A stretch of 6,878 nt of DNA, from assembly GCA_900768635.1 (NCBI GenBank), contig CAAGDP010000196.1:1-6878 (forward strand), in the 5' to 3' direction. Below are positions 6,325-6,878 of this stretch, in pieces. This DNA comes from Enterobacterales bacterium (GTDB lineage: Bacteria > Pseudomonadota > Gammaproteobacteria > Enterobacterales > Succinivibrionaceae). Below the pieces are notes generated by a model, which was not told where the DNA came from, did not search any database, and saw nothing but the letters and a program-made list of their open reading frames with translations. The position numbers and the translations under genes were made by a program. Numbering within the stretch: the first letter of the stretch is position 1; every line of letters begins with the position of its first letter.

Positions 6325-6358
6325 TCAGAAACATTATTGTTTAAATAATGAATTCTGA
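6325..6358 (+). repeat. Hairpin in transposase leader
   Basis: TCAGAA-a-CATTATT (6325-6338) pairs with AATAATG-aa-TTCTGA (6344-6358) around the loop GTTTA, giving 13 pairs with a small internal mismatch. It ends 63 bases before the transposase ATG. It could limit read-through expression of the transposase, a known control in some insertion sequences, or belong to the IS end. The role is inference. Confidence 0.35.
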
Positions 6359-6421
6359 TTAACTAATTATGTTAAGGCCATTTGGAAATTAATTATCAAG
6401 ATAAAGGATGCAATCAAGGCA

Positions 6422-6878
6422 ATGTGCGATAAGATCAAAGTAAATGATTTCAGGCAAAAGGAACATTATCGGCTGATTCCAACGCTTACAGGTCTGCTAC
6501 TGGCTTGGATGGCTGGAGCAAATTCATCAATAAAAGCAGCCGCATATTGGGATGCTAATCTTAAGATATTCCAGGAGCTGATACCGGGATTTCCAAAGCA
6601 CAATATATCCCACGACACGATAAACCGGTTGTTAAGTCTGATAAGAGTTGATGATTTAAACGGGATGTTAAGAGAGTTCTGTCAGATGATATATCAGGCC
6701 CGAGGGCAGGATGAGGCAAAGGAAACTTTCAGGATATTGTCTCTAGATGGACAGACCCCACGAGCTTTAGAGTATGAACATCAAAAGGGCTTTTTAGGGC
6801 ATAAGAATGATGATAAGCGGTTACATAATAAGCTGTACTATGTAACATTGTATGATTCTACAGGAGGTCTTGCATTAT
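6422..6878 (+). CDS. ISAs1-family transposase, N-terminal part (cut by window end)
   Basis: The 152 visible residues have no stop before the window end. Residues about 17-92 fit the DDE_Tnp_1-associated N-terminal domain of ISAs1 (H-repeat-associated) transposases: LTGLLLAWMAGANSSIKAAA, then IPGFPKHNISHDTINRLLSLI. ILSLDGQTPRA (105-115) follows, where D109 is the expected first acidic residue of the DDE site. LYYVTLYDSTGGLAL (138-152) fits the next strand, usually ending in a glycine/leucine turn. The second and third acidic residues lie outside. The ATG at 6422 is the first in a frame open since 6359. AAAGGA (6403-6408) is 13 bases upstream, rather far, while AAGG (6416-6419) is too close, so translation may be weak. 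It may be intact or broken beyond the edge. Confidence 0.75.
   Translation, partial: MCDKIKVNDFRQKEHYRLIPTLTGLLLAWMAGANSSIKAAAYWDANLKIFQELIPGFPKHNISHDTINRLLSLIRVDDLNGMLREFCQMIYQARGQDEAKETFRILSLDGQTPRALEYEHQKGFLGHKNDDKRLHNKLYYVTLYDSTGGLAL

Larger units (their letters stand above)
6202..6878 (+). mobile_element. Insertion sequence, ISAs1 family, 5' part only
   Basis: Assigned from the transposase that runs off the right edge. The left boundary lies somewhere in 6202-6421; I could not recognise the terminal inverted repeat because the right end is outside the window. The whole leader is given as the maximum left extent. Confidence 0.45.

Overview
The window looks like a chromosomal segment of a moderately AT-rich, gut-type gammaproteobacterium. 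The best taxonomic clue is the suhB product, which follows the enteric gammaproteobacterial SuhB almost motif for motif. A NIF-type nifU-nifS pair in place of an isc operon makes a Succinivibrionaceae-like (Aeromonadales) host a reasonable guess, but that placement is inference and cannot be proved from this sequence.

Left part (about 1-2420), accessory DNA: a plus-strand gene for a protein with motifs resembling DUF3626 (possibly ADP-ribosyltransferase-like), then a 300-base gap with a weak terminator candidate and a possible gene remnant. A convergent minus-strand gene follows, encoding a BspA/DUF285-type protein built of eleven units of about 26 residues and showing no signal peptide. These two genes have no evident functional link to the rest.

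Middle part (2421-6131), housekeeping block: a 432-base divergent intergenic region carries a good extended -10 promoter for nifU. Then come nifU (three-domain Fe-S scaffold with all nine family cysteines), nifS (cysteine desulfurase) and suhB (inositol monophosphatase family), all on the plus strand. NifS supplies sulfur and NifU assembles and passes on clusters. No nitrogenase gene is visible, so the pair probably serves general Fe-S assembly. suhB beside the Fe-S genes recalls the E. coli suhB-trmJ-iscRSUA neighbourhood. An exact 40-base palindrome ends the block.

Right part (6202-6878): the 5' part of an ISAs1-family transposase gene, cut by the window edge, preceded by a hairpin-forming leader.

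I see no CRISPR array, tRNA or rRNA, and no convincing multi-gene novel system. The most notable points are the nifUS-suhB arrangement, the exact palindrome, the signal-less cysteine-ladder repeat protein and the DUF3626-like protein.
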